Part shown: positions 1 to 13,337 of the stretch, one piece after another
Layout of the letters: every line of letters starts with the position of its first letter
Numbering within the stretch: position 1 is the stretch's first letter
DNA from: Enoplosus armatus
Lineage: Eukaryota; Chordata; Actinopteri; Centrarchiformes; Enoplosidae
Reading direction: 5' to 3'
Length of the DNA: 64,000 nucleotides
Assembly: GCF_043641665.1 (NCBI RefSeq)
Contig: NC_092198.1
Span: 9,236,501 to 9,300,500, forward strand
The notes under the pieces: model-generated
Told to the model about the DNA's origin: nothing
What the model saw: only the letters and a program-made list of their open reading frames with translations
The model's database searches: none
Made by a program: the position numbers and the translations under genes

Positions 1-2460
1 AAATGTGCATGCGATATTTCGATAAGGGACAATGTAAACTATTTGGACTGTTCTTAATAAACATGTATCCATACAGCAACGTCAACTGATGTGCTTAGCT
101 CACAAAGCAGCATGCTGCATCTTTAAAGACGATTGTTTTGTTTTGTTAAATGGAAACCAGCGAGTCACTGGAAATCAGTAAGTATTCAGTGGCGCAAACT
201 CGCAACTACCAACTCACCAATAAAAAAATAGCCCCTAAAAATATTAATGAACTCCACTCAAGAGCTCTGGGCAGCTGGGTTCGCCTATGAGGAAATTCCT
301 TTAATATTTCTCCAAGCATGTGAAATATTTTGGCCAGTGATAATAGATTCAAGCTGAAAAGGCTATTTAAATGAATGCTCTCATTGTTCTAAAGCCCTCT
401 TCACACAGCGGCATGTTGTGCATCACTTCTTTGTAATACCATTTATTGTCATGCAGGAAAAAAACACATTCACAAATTCTTCTTTCCTAGAAGTAATTTT
501 ATTCATTCATCTCAAAGGAGTAATGTTTAACCTCTCTGTACCAGATTATGATTTATGTTGCATGCGACTGAGTTTTCTCCTCGCTCTCTCTCTCCATCTA
601 ATGAAAAATCTGCATTTTGAAGGTTCCTCCCTTGTTGCTCTTTTGGCCTGCTATGTTTTTCTCTCTCCTCCACTCAAAATCCAGATCCAGACAATCACCA
701 GGCGAGCTGTCATTCTTCCAGCCTCTGGAATGTCTGAAAACCTCCTGTTGATTTCACACGTTTAAAAAAAAAAAAAACCCAAAAAAAAGATTGGGGGTAG
801 AGGAAAGAAAATGGCACAGCATTGTTTGTAGTTCTTTGGCATCAACTCAAATGGACTCCAGTTAGGAGTTATGGCTCAGATTGATTAGGAGGCAAAGTGC
901 TCCGCATTACTGTGTGAAATACATCTACAAAAAACACAGTGGGAGACAGGAAGGGGACTTATCGCTTTGACTTTGGCTGATTCAGGCCAGAGGCAGCACT
1001 GTGGGACTGCAGACGAGGGTCCTGCTGCCACACACGACTCATTTACACTTTTTCATTCAGGCTGCTGCTGTGACATACTACTTTTCCACTGTAAGCCTAG
1101 AAAACCGTGCACACACATCACAAATCAATGCCTGGCAAAAAATGATGGATGACTCAATTTCAAGGCTTTCTGTGTTTGAATGTCTCCTTTGGCAGAAGTT
1201 CAATACAATAACATATCTACCAAATGCTTACGTGTATGGGCAAATACAGGTATTTTGTATTTGTATATGCATTTTGTTTGTGTGAGGCATATAATACTAT
1301 AGAAGTTCTCTGAAGTGTGTCACTGCAGCAAACCACATTGATATAAACAAACTATCAATCTTCCTGTCATGCCAGGTCTCAAGGGGACATGCACTGCTTG
1401 AGTAAAGTCAAACAGCATAGTGCTGTCCATGCACTTAATTGAATTTCTCCTTGTAAAAATAAGTCAAACTCTGCAAAATCCCCCAAGCTGTGTGCAGATT
1501 GCAGATCTGTAGAGTGCACGCTTTGGGAGACTGCTAAGAATGCTCCAAAACAAGATCGCACACGCAGGATAAGAGATAAGGAGAGTGTCCATACTGTGCT
1601 GCATGTGAAGGACTGCACCAAAACAGGGAATAAGGAAAGTACCCCGAACCTGATGTAGGATCAATCAGATAGACACGATGTTGACGTGATTCTCAGATGC
1701 AGACGCAGTGCAAGTCTGTGCAGGACGGCTGCTGTGATGTTAATGAAAAAGGCTCTGGAGTGAAGCAGGGATGAGAGCTTTTAATGATTAGATCTAAAGA
1801 GTTGTTACATCTGTGCTGGTTGTGTGTGCATCTGGACCCTCGTGCAAAAGAGTATGTGTGATATATATGCATATACAGTATGTGCATATGAATATATACA
1901 TACATAAATATATTGCTCAATCTTTCAATTATTTGAATTTGCTGATATTATATAGTGCCCTGTGATTAGTAATCATTCTTTAGGTCAGTGGTTATCCAAT
2001 GTACAATTGTTTTACACCTGTTTTAGGTTGACTATATATGCGTTTTCCTGACGTCTTGGTACATTTTGACTCCGATAAAGACACAGTAAAGTCGAAAGGT
2101 TTGGGAATAATAAGTTAATGTAGTCAAATTTATCAGAACTTCGGTGATACTTCTGAATAAGTAGAATGACACTATTCATGGTCACCTATTCATGGAAAAA
2201 GACATCTAAGTCACTTGGCCAGAAAATTGTCTGGATGAAATTTGAATTTGCAGATGTTATGGCATACTGGCACACATGTAAGTATGAAAACAAAACCAGC
2301 AATGTAAACTGTATCCCGTGGCCTGGGATACAACTGAAAGGTCCTGGAATGCCGAAGTCCACCTTGCGTTTAGAATATTTATCACATACTGTATATGTTT
2401 CCCCAAGGTCATGAATAAATCCCCTTGCTCCCATAAAATTTAGTGTAAAGACACGTTGCA
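1..2460. other. Intergenic DNA, no gene seen
   Basis: The stretch is AT-rich, with scattered poly(A) and poly(T) runs. Open frames on both strands are short, lack plausible splice partners and show no family motif I recognise. No tRNA, CRISPR array or long repeat was seen. Confidence 0.6.
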
Positions 2461-2463
2461 ACC

Positions 2464-2660
2464 GGGTGCCCTGGTGGCTTCAGGGTTAAGGCGCCTAGCA
2501 TGAACCGCAACGTCCCTGGTTCGTGTCCGGCCAGCAGGGACCTTTGTTGCATTCTCCATCTCTCTTTACCCTCATTTCCTGTCGTCTGTCTAATAAAGGC
2601 TCACAATGGCCTTAAACACAGAAAAAGACAGCACAACAACGCACAGATTGTATATCTCGA
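2464..2660 (+). mobile_element. tRNA-derived SINE copy
   Basis: The head resembles a tRNA promoter: an A-box-like stretch (TGGCTTCAGGGTTAAGG, 2474-2490) is followed by a B-box-like GGTTCGTGTCC (2518-2528). After this comes a pyrimidine-rich body (2548-2590) and a tail containing AATAAAGGC near 2592. The pattern 'head, GGGACCTTTGTTGCAT, CT-rich body, AATAAAGGC' is a common percomorph tRNA-SINE layout. One B-box base differs from consensus and the body is diverged, so this is probably an old, inactive copy. The family assignment is from recognition of the layout, not a database match. Confidence 0.75.
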
Positions 2661-4630
2661 TATAGGAGTCTACATTCCCTGAATTAAAAAAAAAAGATAT
2701 ATTTTCTGTATATGAAGCCAAATAGTGCATAATTAAATGCATGAGCCTTAGCTTTATCTTCATTTTGATCTATTGAGGACAGAAATATGTAGACGTTCAA
2801 GTTAAAGCACAGTTTAAGACTTTCATTTATTTTCAAAGATTAATATTCAGATTAAAAATAGGCCTGCTACAGTCTGTGGAGTCTGTGGAGTTCAGATGAC
2901 ATCACTTCTCTGTCTGAAACTCCCCGGGCCATTTATAAAGAAACTGCTCCTCAGAGGCATTCATCACCCTGCTTACTGGTTCGTTTGATCTCCACTGACA
3001 CAATTCAAATTCATTTGTGGCACCAAATTACCCAACTCCAAAACCTTCAGCTCCTCTAGACGTACATTTCCCAGAACACTCGAGGAAACCCGCGTTTACC
3101 TCCACATACATAATTCTGACATTGTGAAGCCGGTGAATTATTTGTTTCTCACAGCTGGATCATTTTGAGATAATTGAGCCAATACATCAGCAAATACAGT
3201 TTCTCCACTGAAGCACAGAGTCGAGGCTGAACACTGACGCGCCATTCATCTAAGTGGACCAGCAATCGTCACATTTTCATGTTTTTCTGTAGGTGTTTAA
3301 GGAGGCGTCTGTCATGTACGGCAGGTAAGCTGATAAGAAACGTATTGCTCATTTGTCTCCACAATATATCACCACACTACAGTATACATCATCTTTTTAA
3401 TGATACTACAACATGACTTCAGTTCTTGAGTGACATGAGCTGAATTGGATATAATTGACATTTGCCTTGCCCAGATGGCTGTGTGTGTATGAGAGGCCCT
3501 GCGTCCCACTGTATGATGAAGGGGTGTTTCTCCCACCAAATCACACTCTGGTCAATGTCACTCTTCTGCCTCGGGGAGTAAGTATCCCTGGGAACTGAGC
3601 CCCTGATGAGGAAACCCCCACAACTAAACCCACACACGTATATGCACACCCCCAAACCTTGTACCAAATGTCACAAACACATCTGTGTGAAAACATAAAG
3701 GACACAAACCTTTGTTTCATGAGCGGAACTCGACTAGGAGTTCGATCAGAGGCTGTCCAAACCTCACTTCATGCATAGTTAACAATACAAAGCCTCAGAT
3801 GCAGCAGTGACCACCTTGACTCCTAATCAGCTTGCATTGAAATCTGACCTGAAGCCAACTCTACGGCAATTAGCAGTCACTGTGACATTTGTTGCTGTCC
3901 CACTTGGGTATATAGCCCAGCTTTAAATTAGACTTTTTTTTTTTTTACTTAAGCCCTCTCAGGATCTGAGGATCACTTGGGACTTGAGAGAAAGGGGGGG
4001 GGGGGGGGGGGGGGGTCATTCACCCAGAGACCATTAAGGCCACATGCCATTTACCAAACAAATGGCATCAAACCGTTGCCCATTAAAAAGGAAATTACTG
4101 GAAAATTACCCCCAAGTCAATTAGGCTCATTATTTTTCCTTCAGCATTGTGCTGAATGGAGTACCATGAGGGAACCAGCCACCTTTAACAGTTACTTGTT
4201 TCAGTCAGTGTGTCACAGGAGGTCAAAATAGGAGGATTTGTTTTGGGTGGGGGGTTGAAACACCTGCTGGATAACAACATGGACACAACCCTGAATGCTG
4301 TGGAAAGTGCCAGAAAAACAGGTCAATTTAAAAGGAAGCAACCTGCTTGTTGAGGTATCTGTGTTGTTGATTAGAAACAGAGAGCAGCATGCTGACAAAG
4401 TGCAGGGCTGCTGTGGTTGTGGCGGGAGATTTTGCGAGTCTTTGTTACAAACCAGACTTTAGTGACAACATCAGACAACATCTATCTAGATGTGATAAGG
4501 CTAGGGCTCTGCTCCAAATATGTCGTACTCTCGTGGCTGTTATCTACTAAGACAGACTGTCTGGGGTCAGTATTGTTATACTTGTGCAAAAATACAAAAA
4601 ACTCCAATGGAAACTCCAGTTGTACCTCCT
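2661..4630. other. Intergenic DNA with poly(T) and poly(G) tracts
   Basis: No gene seen. The stretch holds a T run near 3934-3945 and a 22-base G run at 3994-4015. Open frames crossing the G run, giving glycine-rich peptides, are composition artefacts. Confidence 0.5.
3994..4015. repeat. Poly(G) mononucleotide tract
   Basis: An uninterrupted run of about 22 G. Comparable runs occur at 16225-16243 (G), 18020-18037 (C) and 19144-19172 (G with one T). Their exact lengths are unreliable in most sequencing. Confidence 0.9.
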
Positions 4631-5030
4631 TAAAGGAACAGTTTAACATTTTGGAAAATACGATTATTGTCTTTCTTGCCAAGAGTTACATGAAAAGATC
4701 AGTACCACTGTCATTTTTGTATGCTAAATATGAGGCTACAGCCGGTTAGCTTAGGTTAACATAAAGACTAGAAGCAGGGGGGAACTTCTAGCTTGGCTCT
4801 GTCAGGAAGTCTCTGCTTCCAGTCAAGAAATAGTCCAGCGCATAATTCCCTGTGGAACCAAAACTTCATTTTTACACTTTAGTTTTTGTACAGATAAAAA
4901 AAAAACTGTTATAACGTGTTAATCAGTGATATTTAGGTGCTGGTAGACAGATAATTTTTTTAGCTTTGGAGCCAGGCTACCTGTATTCCCTTGTCTCCAG
5001 TCTTTATACTTACCTAAACTAGCTAGTATA
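4631..5030. repeat. Dispersed foldback (palindromic) fish repeat, copy 1, degenerate
   Basis: The copy starts with a TTAAAGGAACAGTTTAACATTTTGG-type end and contains the hallmark inner pieces CGGTTAGCTTAGG and CTTGGCTCTGTC on one arm. The other arm has GGTGCTGGTAGACAG, GGAGCCAGGCTA and CAGTCTTTATACTTACCTAA, which read as the complement of the first. It is related to the fuller copy at 12746-13337 and to the copy at 20321-20664. No coding capacity is visible, which suggests a non-autonomous MITE-like element. Confidence 0.7.
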
Positions 5031-8000
5031 ATCTGGACACAGTTTTATAATATTATTTTATGATATTGATGCTTGCTTCACATAGCTTCTTACTTACCAC
5101 TTAGTTAGCTTTCTGCTCAGTTACTAGTCTGCATATAAACTATTTAATCTTATACGTACAATCATTATATTTCCCATATGCAACAAAATATATTTGCATA
5201 TATGTAACTATATTTAAGATATATAGTAGTAGTATAGTATAGTATTTCAAAATATAACTCAGCAACAATATATCAAAAACATATATTACTGTTCACCCAT
5301 GTCACTGTACAATCCATCATGTTATTCATTATCATGTTATTCACTTATTCATATTTTTAGAGAATAAGACATTTAAGAAAATGAATTGCTATACGTTGTA
5401 GTATACTGCAATTAAATACAGTATATTTCTGTTGCATCTACCAATGGGTTGGCAATATCAATGAGTCACACAAGATGCAGCTGATTCACTGAAAGAGTAA
5501 TAGTTATAAGGGTATTATAAACACAGAGAATGTGCCAATGTGTCATGATCAATCCACACAAGGAATTAGCATTTACTCATCTTTAAAAGGAGAGACAGGG
5601 TTGAGGGCACTTTAGACTATTGAAAAGCACTCTGCTGTTCCCAAATATAGATCCCACTGCTCTCCTTAAGTGCAGTGACAGAGCTATTCGGACTGCATTC
5701 TTTACAGGCACCACACCATTAGACTAAAAGAAAAAAGAGAGAGGGCACGCCGTGTCACGCACAAAAGTAATTGAATCACTTCCTTTAAGCCATATTCGAT
5801 TACTGCCACTCATAAATGCACTTAGGTTAGCTTTCCTGTGGGTCCATTTATCAAGTCAGAGCGGCAGTCAGGATGCTCTTAAGGAATAACAGTAGGTATA
5901 ATTTAGCAACGAGGGTTGTCAGTGAGCAGTTATTGTCAAAATACAGTGTCACAGCGGCGTTTTATACATTGCTAGCTGGTGAAGGGGAGGATTTGTCCTT
6001 GTCCAGGCAAGGACACTGAAGAAGAAATGCTTTTTCAACCAAATTATTATTACTTTCTCACATCTGCTCCTCTCTGCCAGTCTGACCTTGACGTTAACAT
6101 GATGACAGCTTCAAGCTACAGCGCCTGCTCGGAAACCATGCATCACAAACGGTCTGAAACTCCTTGTACAGATTAAGAAGAAGAACCTAACGGCTGAGGT
6201 TAATATTCATGTATTCTGAGAGCCAATGAAGGCACTGTGGAAGTGTTTCAGGTTTTTTATGCAAAAGAAACTTTTACAGTATCCTGAGAGGCTTTGTAAA
6301 TCGACTGAATGCTCTTCAAGGAAATGGATTTAGTTGGCAGCCATTTGCACTATTTAAGTGTCCTTGAGCAAGTGAATGGCAAGAGAATTTCATCATTGGG
6401 GTCAATGATGTATCACATTATATAGCGGACTATCGGCCTGTTTTCTGGAGGAAACACCGGCGCACAAGTACCTGATTGTGTCTGATGGGTGGAAGGAGGA
6501 GGGAAGGGGAGATGGGGTGGGGGTCTGCTGAGTCTGTTTGCTGTTTCTGTGCTCCCACCATCATTTAATTCCCCAAATGATGTGTGCAGCAACCCAGCTG
6601 GTCTCGTCCTGGGCTTGGATCAGAGAATACAGTAGGCCGCCTTTGAAGGGATCAAGGAAAAGACTCCTGCTGGTAAACAAACAGAGTTCAAAACCTTGCT
6701 GGCTGGAGGTTAAAAAACAGGGTAGATGTGTTGTAAGCAGGACCAATTTAAAAAACGGTGGTGGCTTTCATAAATCAATGTGTATAGGACCAATATAACA
6801 ATAAGGCAGACGAAGAGAGGGAGAGAAAGAGGAGGGAAAAGTGACTGAGAAAGAGTGCACATGATGAATAACACAACAGAAAGAAAGAGTGTGAAGAAAA
6901 GATTGCACTGGGCCTTCCACTTGCTTGATCAGAGCCACACTTATAACTACATTTATAATATTAAATATAAATAAAATCCAATCAGTACAAAAAAAAGACA
7001 AAATCCACAAACTGCTTTCTGCATTAGACGGTCCAGAGGACAGTATAGTACAAATACAGTAGATTATTACAGTCCCTATGGGAAACAGTACTCTAGGGGA
7101 TCAGAAAGGCATAATATGGAAACGAGCCAGCGGGGCAGACAGCAGAGTAATCAACAGAAGGATGAGAATAGGACACGAGTGTCCTGTTTACTAAGTGAGG
7201 ACAGACTTTGATGAAGATTGTAAAGATCCAGTGAGCGCAGGGGTCGAGGAAGTCTCTGCTGTGTTTTAAGTGGGTTTTAAAGTGACTATAGTTAGAGAAA
7301 GACCATGAAGTGTGTGCAATATTTCTATATTGCCATTTGTTTTCCTGAAAATCCTTTTGAGAAATACAAATATACAAAATATGGGACTGAAAAACAAGCA
7401 TTTGTGGAAGCCAGCATTTGGCCGTTTGCTAAGCCCAGCCACCCTTTGATACTGTGCCTGTCAAACTTTCCGTTCTCACACCGCACATACACAGTATACA
7501 TTGATACATTGAACAGATAGACAAAAGCAGGCTTCTCATCTCTAGCCTCAGACCACAGATTTTCCCAGCTGAAATGACAGTTGTTGGTAAAGGATTTTAG
7601 AAAAAAACGGGCCTTAAATATGCACTTAATGGCTACATACATGATAGGCCAATTGTGCAAAAAGTTGACATCCTCATTAGTTGATTATCCATGTAGAAAA
7701 TATGGAAATAAACAAGCAGCACTGTTCTTGTATTGCAGTGTCGAGCTAGTTAGTCCTAGAATTGGAAGTATGATAAGGAAAAATGTAAGATCGGACTGTT
7801 ATTTCATTAAATAACCCTGTAGGATTTGTCGGTTACTGTAGGTAGTAAGCTAGATAGCCGGACATGCTAACAATTGCATCTTACACTTCTTGCGTTTTAG
7901 GTTTTGGGAAAGCTACAAAGACAGACCCTCCAAACTCTTGCTCCAGCCACATTCACACGACCTGAACATGTTGAGAAATCCAAAGCTTGGCAGACCTGCT

Positions 8001-11000
8001 CAGTCATGGTTGCTAAGCTATGATTAAACAGCATTTGGTGTTGAGGTTTAGCAGTCAATTCATGAGATCTTGTATAATAAATCCTTTTATTTTAGATCCA
8101 TCCATAAATCCATTTTCTATTGCAAATTTAGATTTCAAACTATTTTGTTGAATTCATATTCAAATCACTTTATCTGAATGTATTAAATTTAACCATGTTC
8201 CATTCATACAATAGTTTCAATACTGTGAAGGATGAATGGAAAGAAAAAGTCTCTGAGTGTCTAATGTTGGACCTTGGAAGAAGGAGTGTGAGGGAGGCAA
8301 CATCCCTCTAAAGATCAATGAACAGCAGCAAAGGAACAGGAGGAGCTTCTGTCAACCAATCCCAGCAGGCCTTGGGGAGCAGCATCTGACGCAAACCAGG
8401 AAGCCACCTGATGTGAGAGGGGTCAGATAAATGCAGAAGAACTGACGGTCACACGGGACAGGTGCTTCCTTAATGATACACATCACACTCGCACATACAC
8501 ACAAACACAAATACACACACACACTTACAAACTATATTAGGCCTGTTGCTCATCTCCTCCCTCAGCTGTGTCAGAGGCTTTCCCAGACATCCAACCCACG
8601 CACACACACATCGTCAGACAGGAGGGGGGGCGGAGTGGGGAGGACAAGCAGGCCAAGGAGGACGGAGGACAGGGCACGCACGCAGACAAGCCTGACAACA
8701 GGCAGGAAACTCTAGAGAGCAGCCGCAGCTATTTTCTCTCCTCCTCCATGCTCTCGGTTTCCATTTTGGACAAAACAGGTAGGAAAAAAACAACACAGTC
8801 ATGCAAAAAAAAAAACTCATAGGGGCACTATGAAAAAGTCAAATAAACCTTGAAGAAAGTATTAAAAGGAAACTGAGCACCAAAATAGGAATGTCTCTTG
8901 TTTTACGTATGAGAGGGATTTGGATGTCTCATCCTTCCTATCATGTTTCCTCCTCTCGTCTACAGGAAATACATACATCGAATACAGAGTTAGGGACTCC
9001 TGTCAGGCCACTCCGAATCAGCTCTATAACATGAATAAAGTATGATAAGGCAGGGAGGAATGTGGCTGTGTCCATACGTGCAGATCGCACAGCGGAATAA
9101 AACAATGGGACCATCACGGCTCTCGAGGGGGTCGTGAGAGGCGACGGCTGGGGTTAGGGACGAGAGTAGGGAGGAGGGGGATAGTCTGAGTCAGTGCCAA
9201 GAGGTGCACGTATGCAAGGCTGCGTCAACCTATTAAATACACAGCTCACATATGCACACACAGACACAACATTTGGAACTTGTTAAACTTCTGACCTGAG
9301 GAGGGCCGCAACCAAAGACGAGCAACTGCTCATTCTGAAATCCTAAACTGGGCTAGAGGTCTCCCTCACTAAAACCCACGCTGCAATTTACAAAATCATA
9401 GCAAATAACAAATTATACATGATAACAGAAGTGCATCCTTTTGTCAGTGTGTCATCCCACAACGTTAATAGCAGCTTTGCTCTCGATAGAAATAGAGCTT
9501 GGTCACAGTTAGTTTCTGGTTATGGTGATGTGTCTCTGAGATATGATTACAGCCACTCGTTTGGCTCCCTGGGGACCATTTATGGTGCAATGGGGCAAAA
9601 TGGGGTTTGTCTTTCACACAAGTCAAAGTAGCTGAAGATGCTCTGGAAAGCTTCATTTAAATATTCTCTTACACACTCCCATGCATGCACAAACTCTCCA
9701 GTACACATTAAATACCCAGGGGAACCATTTGAATATACACAGATGAATTTTTCGGAGAATGTGGGTGTAAAAAGGAAAAAAGTCATGGCCAAGGGAGCAG
9801 CAATCATTTTTTATGACAAGAATGTTTCATTGTTTTTACAACAAAACAGAGGGCGGGCTAACAGCCGGCTGTTCAGGCCCACTTAGAGTGATATAATGTC
9901 AGCCCACCGTTTGTTTGAGCGAGTGTCTGTTGGGCACAGTGGGATCTTTTTTCCCCTTTGTTTGTTTTCAATGGCCCATAAACAGTCTGGATAAACCAAC
10001 AGAAAAAAAGACCTCTTTTAAATTGAATTTTTTTTTCAGCATCTCCCTCTCCCACTCCCTCTGTTCGCTTGTTCTCTGGCCTGCGCTGCTGTACCTCGTA
10101 CCCACAAACACTCTGGGATTGTTTTGAGCTGTCTGGCGGAGGAAGGAAAGCGGTGTGAGAAAGTGGCTGTTTTTTTGGAGCGGACAGGAATTGGCCTCAC
10201 GGCGCACGGTTCCTCTCCACGCAGCGGGAACAATGCTGTGGCGTCACACCCCTGCACTGACCCTCGCTGTTTCACATGGAAAAATGTTCCCAGAATTCCG
10301 CTCCCAGGCTTGGAGGTATAAGGCCAAGAGCAGGGAGGGAGGGAGAGAGAGAGAGTTAGGGAGAGGGATGTCAGGGAAGGTAAGAGGGGAGAGGAAAGCT
10401 ATGCTACCAGGAGCATTTGTAGCCATGGCGACCTAAGCTACGACTCCTGAAGATTAGTTAGATGGAGGAAGAGGAGGCGTGGCCTTAAATCACGCGTCCT
10501 AATAGCCAGTCACATCATCTAGCTTCGAGTACACTGTAGTAAACTGCAGCTTCAACTTCTTGCATTGTCACAGTGCCGCCCCTTTCTCTCCCCAGCTCCT
10601 TTCACTTCACTCCCTGGCCCATTACTACATTGTTGCCCCTTCCCGCTCTTTGTATAACAACTAATCAGACTAATCAGCTGATGTAATAGAAGATGTGATA
10701 TTGGCACGCAAAGCTTTGCTTCACTAAAGTGGCCTGCAAGAGCCACATTAGGGAAGTAAAGCTAAAAGAGCTGTTCTTCTGCTGGTGTGGACGTTGGGCT
10801 CTGCAAGCCGCTAACGAGGTTGCGTTCGGCCCACATCAACATAACCCAGCAGGGAGGGACCAGGGTGGCCTTCTGGCAAGCTATTAGATGTTAGTTACTA
10901 ACATTCATAAAACAAGGTTCCTCTTTCAAACCAAAGCGAAAGATAAAATAATGAACCAAACTGTCCATTGTAAACATTCATCACAGCTAACAGACTTCAG

Positions 11001-12745
11001 AGTGCAATCACTTTCAGTTTTACCTGCAAATAGTTATTTTGATGATCCGGCTAAACTCTTGGCTGATCGTCTGACCCCTTGTGTTTCTTGCCCTGTCAGA
11101 CTTCATTATAGCAGCCTTGTCTCAATGTCAGATCTGGTGAGTACAATCTCATCATAACAGATAGATGGTCAAAACTTTGTAATTGTTGTAATAAACTAGA
11201 ACGGTCCATTAAGAGGATATTAAGAGGATATTTGCACTCCGTGTGTTTCGTCATGTATGAATTCCACGAGAAACTGAGACAAATCATCAGCACTTTTTCC
11301 AACTTCACATCACCTTAATGTCCCTCAATATTTCACTGGAGGTTAGTGTCATCTGGAAGTATTGCTCCCTTGTCTCCTGTTGAGCCAATTCATTTTAAAT
11401 AACAAAGTCTAGATCTGGTAAAAACTGTAACGGCTGAGTCACTGCAAAGAGGGAGGGTAAAAAAGCATTTGGCAATAATTCATTTACAGCAGCCACAAAA
11501 CTGTACTATTGTGCTGCTTTAATAGCCCTGCCAGTAACATTATAGCCCTAGCACAGAATATGCTGCTTTCTTCACACAATAACCATTTTATATGGCCTTG
11601 TGAACCTGGAGTGTTTGCTTAAAACTCCAGTAAAACCTGTGCTGATCTTGTAGAAAGATCATAAAGAATGCAGAGAAAACGTGGCACCGTGCGTTCACGG
11701 CTCTCCCAGGGAGGATTTGGCATCGTTAACATGCATTCAAGGCAAAGATTGAAAATATGATTTGAGGAAATTTAGAGTGACTTCTGTAGAATGAGGTGCT
11801 GTTTTCCATCCAGTGCTGTGCGAAATTACTGCAGGGAGTTGGAAAATAATAAGGTAAGTAAATCTGTTATTTGTAGTAACATTACTAAGTATAATTTACT
11901 GTATACTGTGTTTACTTTTCCACGGTCAAAGTGACCTGAACGACAGGGGTAGAACAGGCTGGGTGAGTTTGGTGCCCATCACTTGAAAGATACGCTTCAG
12001 AGGCAGACAACGAAACATGCTGATTAGGACAATAATATGGGTAATAAGGGCGTCACAGTCAAGTAGTGTGAGAGGGTGACTTGGTATTTTGATTTGTTGA
12101 ACATTGAATCTTTAAATTCAAGGATGACTGATAATGAAAGGGCAGTTCTGCTGACTTGATAAAACATCTTGAGCTCATCACAAAATATCTGACGACTCCA
12201 TTCTTATCACACTGAGCCACGAGAAAAAAAAACTTCCAAAATATCAATTAACCAGCTTAGTAGAGATTTGCTGTTCCTCCCCGTGCATCACGCCAGACGT
12301 CGCGGTGAACAGCAGAGGTGGATGAGATCAGGACGAGGCATCAGATGAAAGAGGAAGCTGGCTGCGATCTTAGAGGAAATGGGGTGAGGACTGAAAGCAG
12401 GACATTGGAGGGAGAGGAGGAAAATGGGGGGGGGGTGCTGCCTGCGTCCCACGCCTGAGTTTTGTTTTAACAGAATTTGGCAGCACAGCGCCTGGCCTGG
12501 TTGGCACTGAGGCAGCAGCGAGTCTCCACCCTGCAAAGTGACTCACCGTGCCAGAGCTTCAGCATGGACGCTGCGCTGCCAAACTTTCTCTCATTACCTC
12601 TGTTTGTCTCTTCTCTTATCCTACCTTTTATGACCACAAAGCTGTACTTTCTTTTGATCTAATTACTGGACTGGGATATTTGTTAATTTAGCATTGATCC
12701 ATGTGGTAATCAGAGACAAGTTCACCTGCCATATTTTGTTTCGTT
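5031..12745. other. Intergenic DNA, no gene seen
   Basis: About 7.7 kb without a supportable gene. It contains AT-rich sequence (5100-5450), purine-rich patches (6800-6900, 10330-10400), short CA-rich stretches (8480-8620) and scattered poly(A) runs. The longest open frames are about 110 codons and are uncorrelated with splice signals. Confidence 0.5.
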
Positions 12746-13337
12746 CTTTAAATGAAGTGTCCGACAGCTTATTCGCTTTATTGCCGAGAGTTAGGTGAGA
12801 AGATTGAAACTACTTTCATGTCTGTGCGGTCAATACTGAACTCCTGCCAGCAGCCAGTTAGCTTAGCTTAGCACAAAGACTTGAAACTGTAGGAAACAGC
12901 TAGCCTGGCTCTGTCCAAAGAAAACCAAATCTGCCTGCAAATACCTCTAAAGCTCCTTAATAAATAAGTTATATGTTGTTTATTACATCTATACAAAAAG
13001 CAAAGTGTAAAAATGACAAGGTTATGTGCGGGGCTATCGTCAGGCAACAAGTGAAGACTCCAGGAAGTTACTGCGCCTGGCCAAGGCACAGTCCATCACG
13101 TAACCCCCTGTAAACATGTAGTAAAACAAGATTTAACGCGTTAATTAGCAAGCAGTAGAGGTGCCTATGTTACCTCTCAACAGAGGCAGGCTAGCTGTTT
13201 CCCCCTTTTCCCAGTCTTTGTGCTAAGATAAGTTAACCACCTGCTGGCAGTAGCTAAATATTTAGTGTACAGACATGAGAGTGGTAACGAAAGAGAATAA
13301 GCGTATTTCCCCAAAACAACAAAATATTCCTTTAAGT
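12746..13337. repeat. Dispersed foldback (palindromic) fish repeat, copy 2, near full length
   Basis: This is the clearest of three copies. The left arm (12850-12920) includes CAGTTAGCTTAGCTTAGCAC, GGAAACAGCTAGCCTGGCTC and TGTCCAAAG. The right arm (about 13171-13255) carries the inverted counterparts CAGGCTAGCTGTTTCCCCC, CAGTCTTTGTGCTAAG and CACCTGCTGGC. The centre has CAACAAGTG, GACTCCAGGAAGTTACTGCG and CTGGCCAAGGC. The right end is CGTATTTCCCCAAAACAAC followed by TATTCCTTTAAG, a poor inverted match to the left end. I see no ORF encoding a transposase. The element is a non-autonomous palindrome of about 590 bp. Confidence 0.8.
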
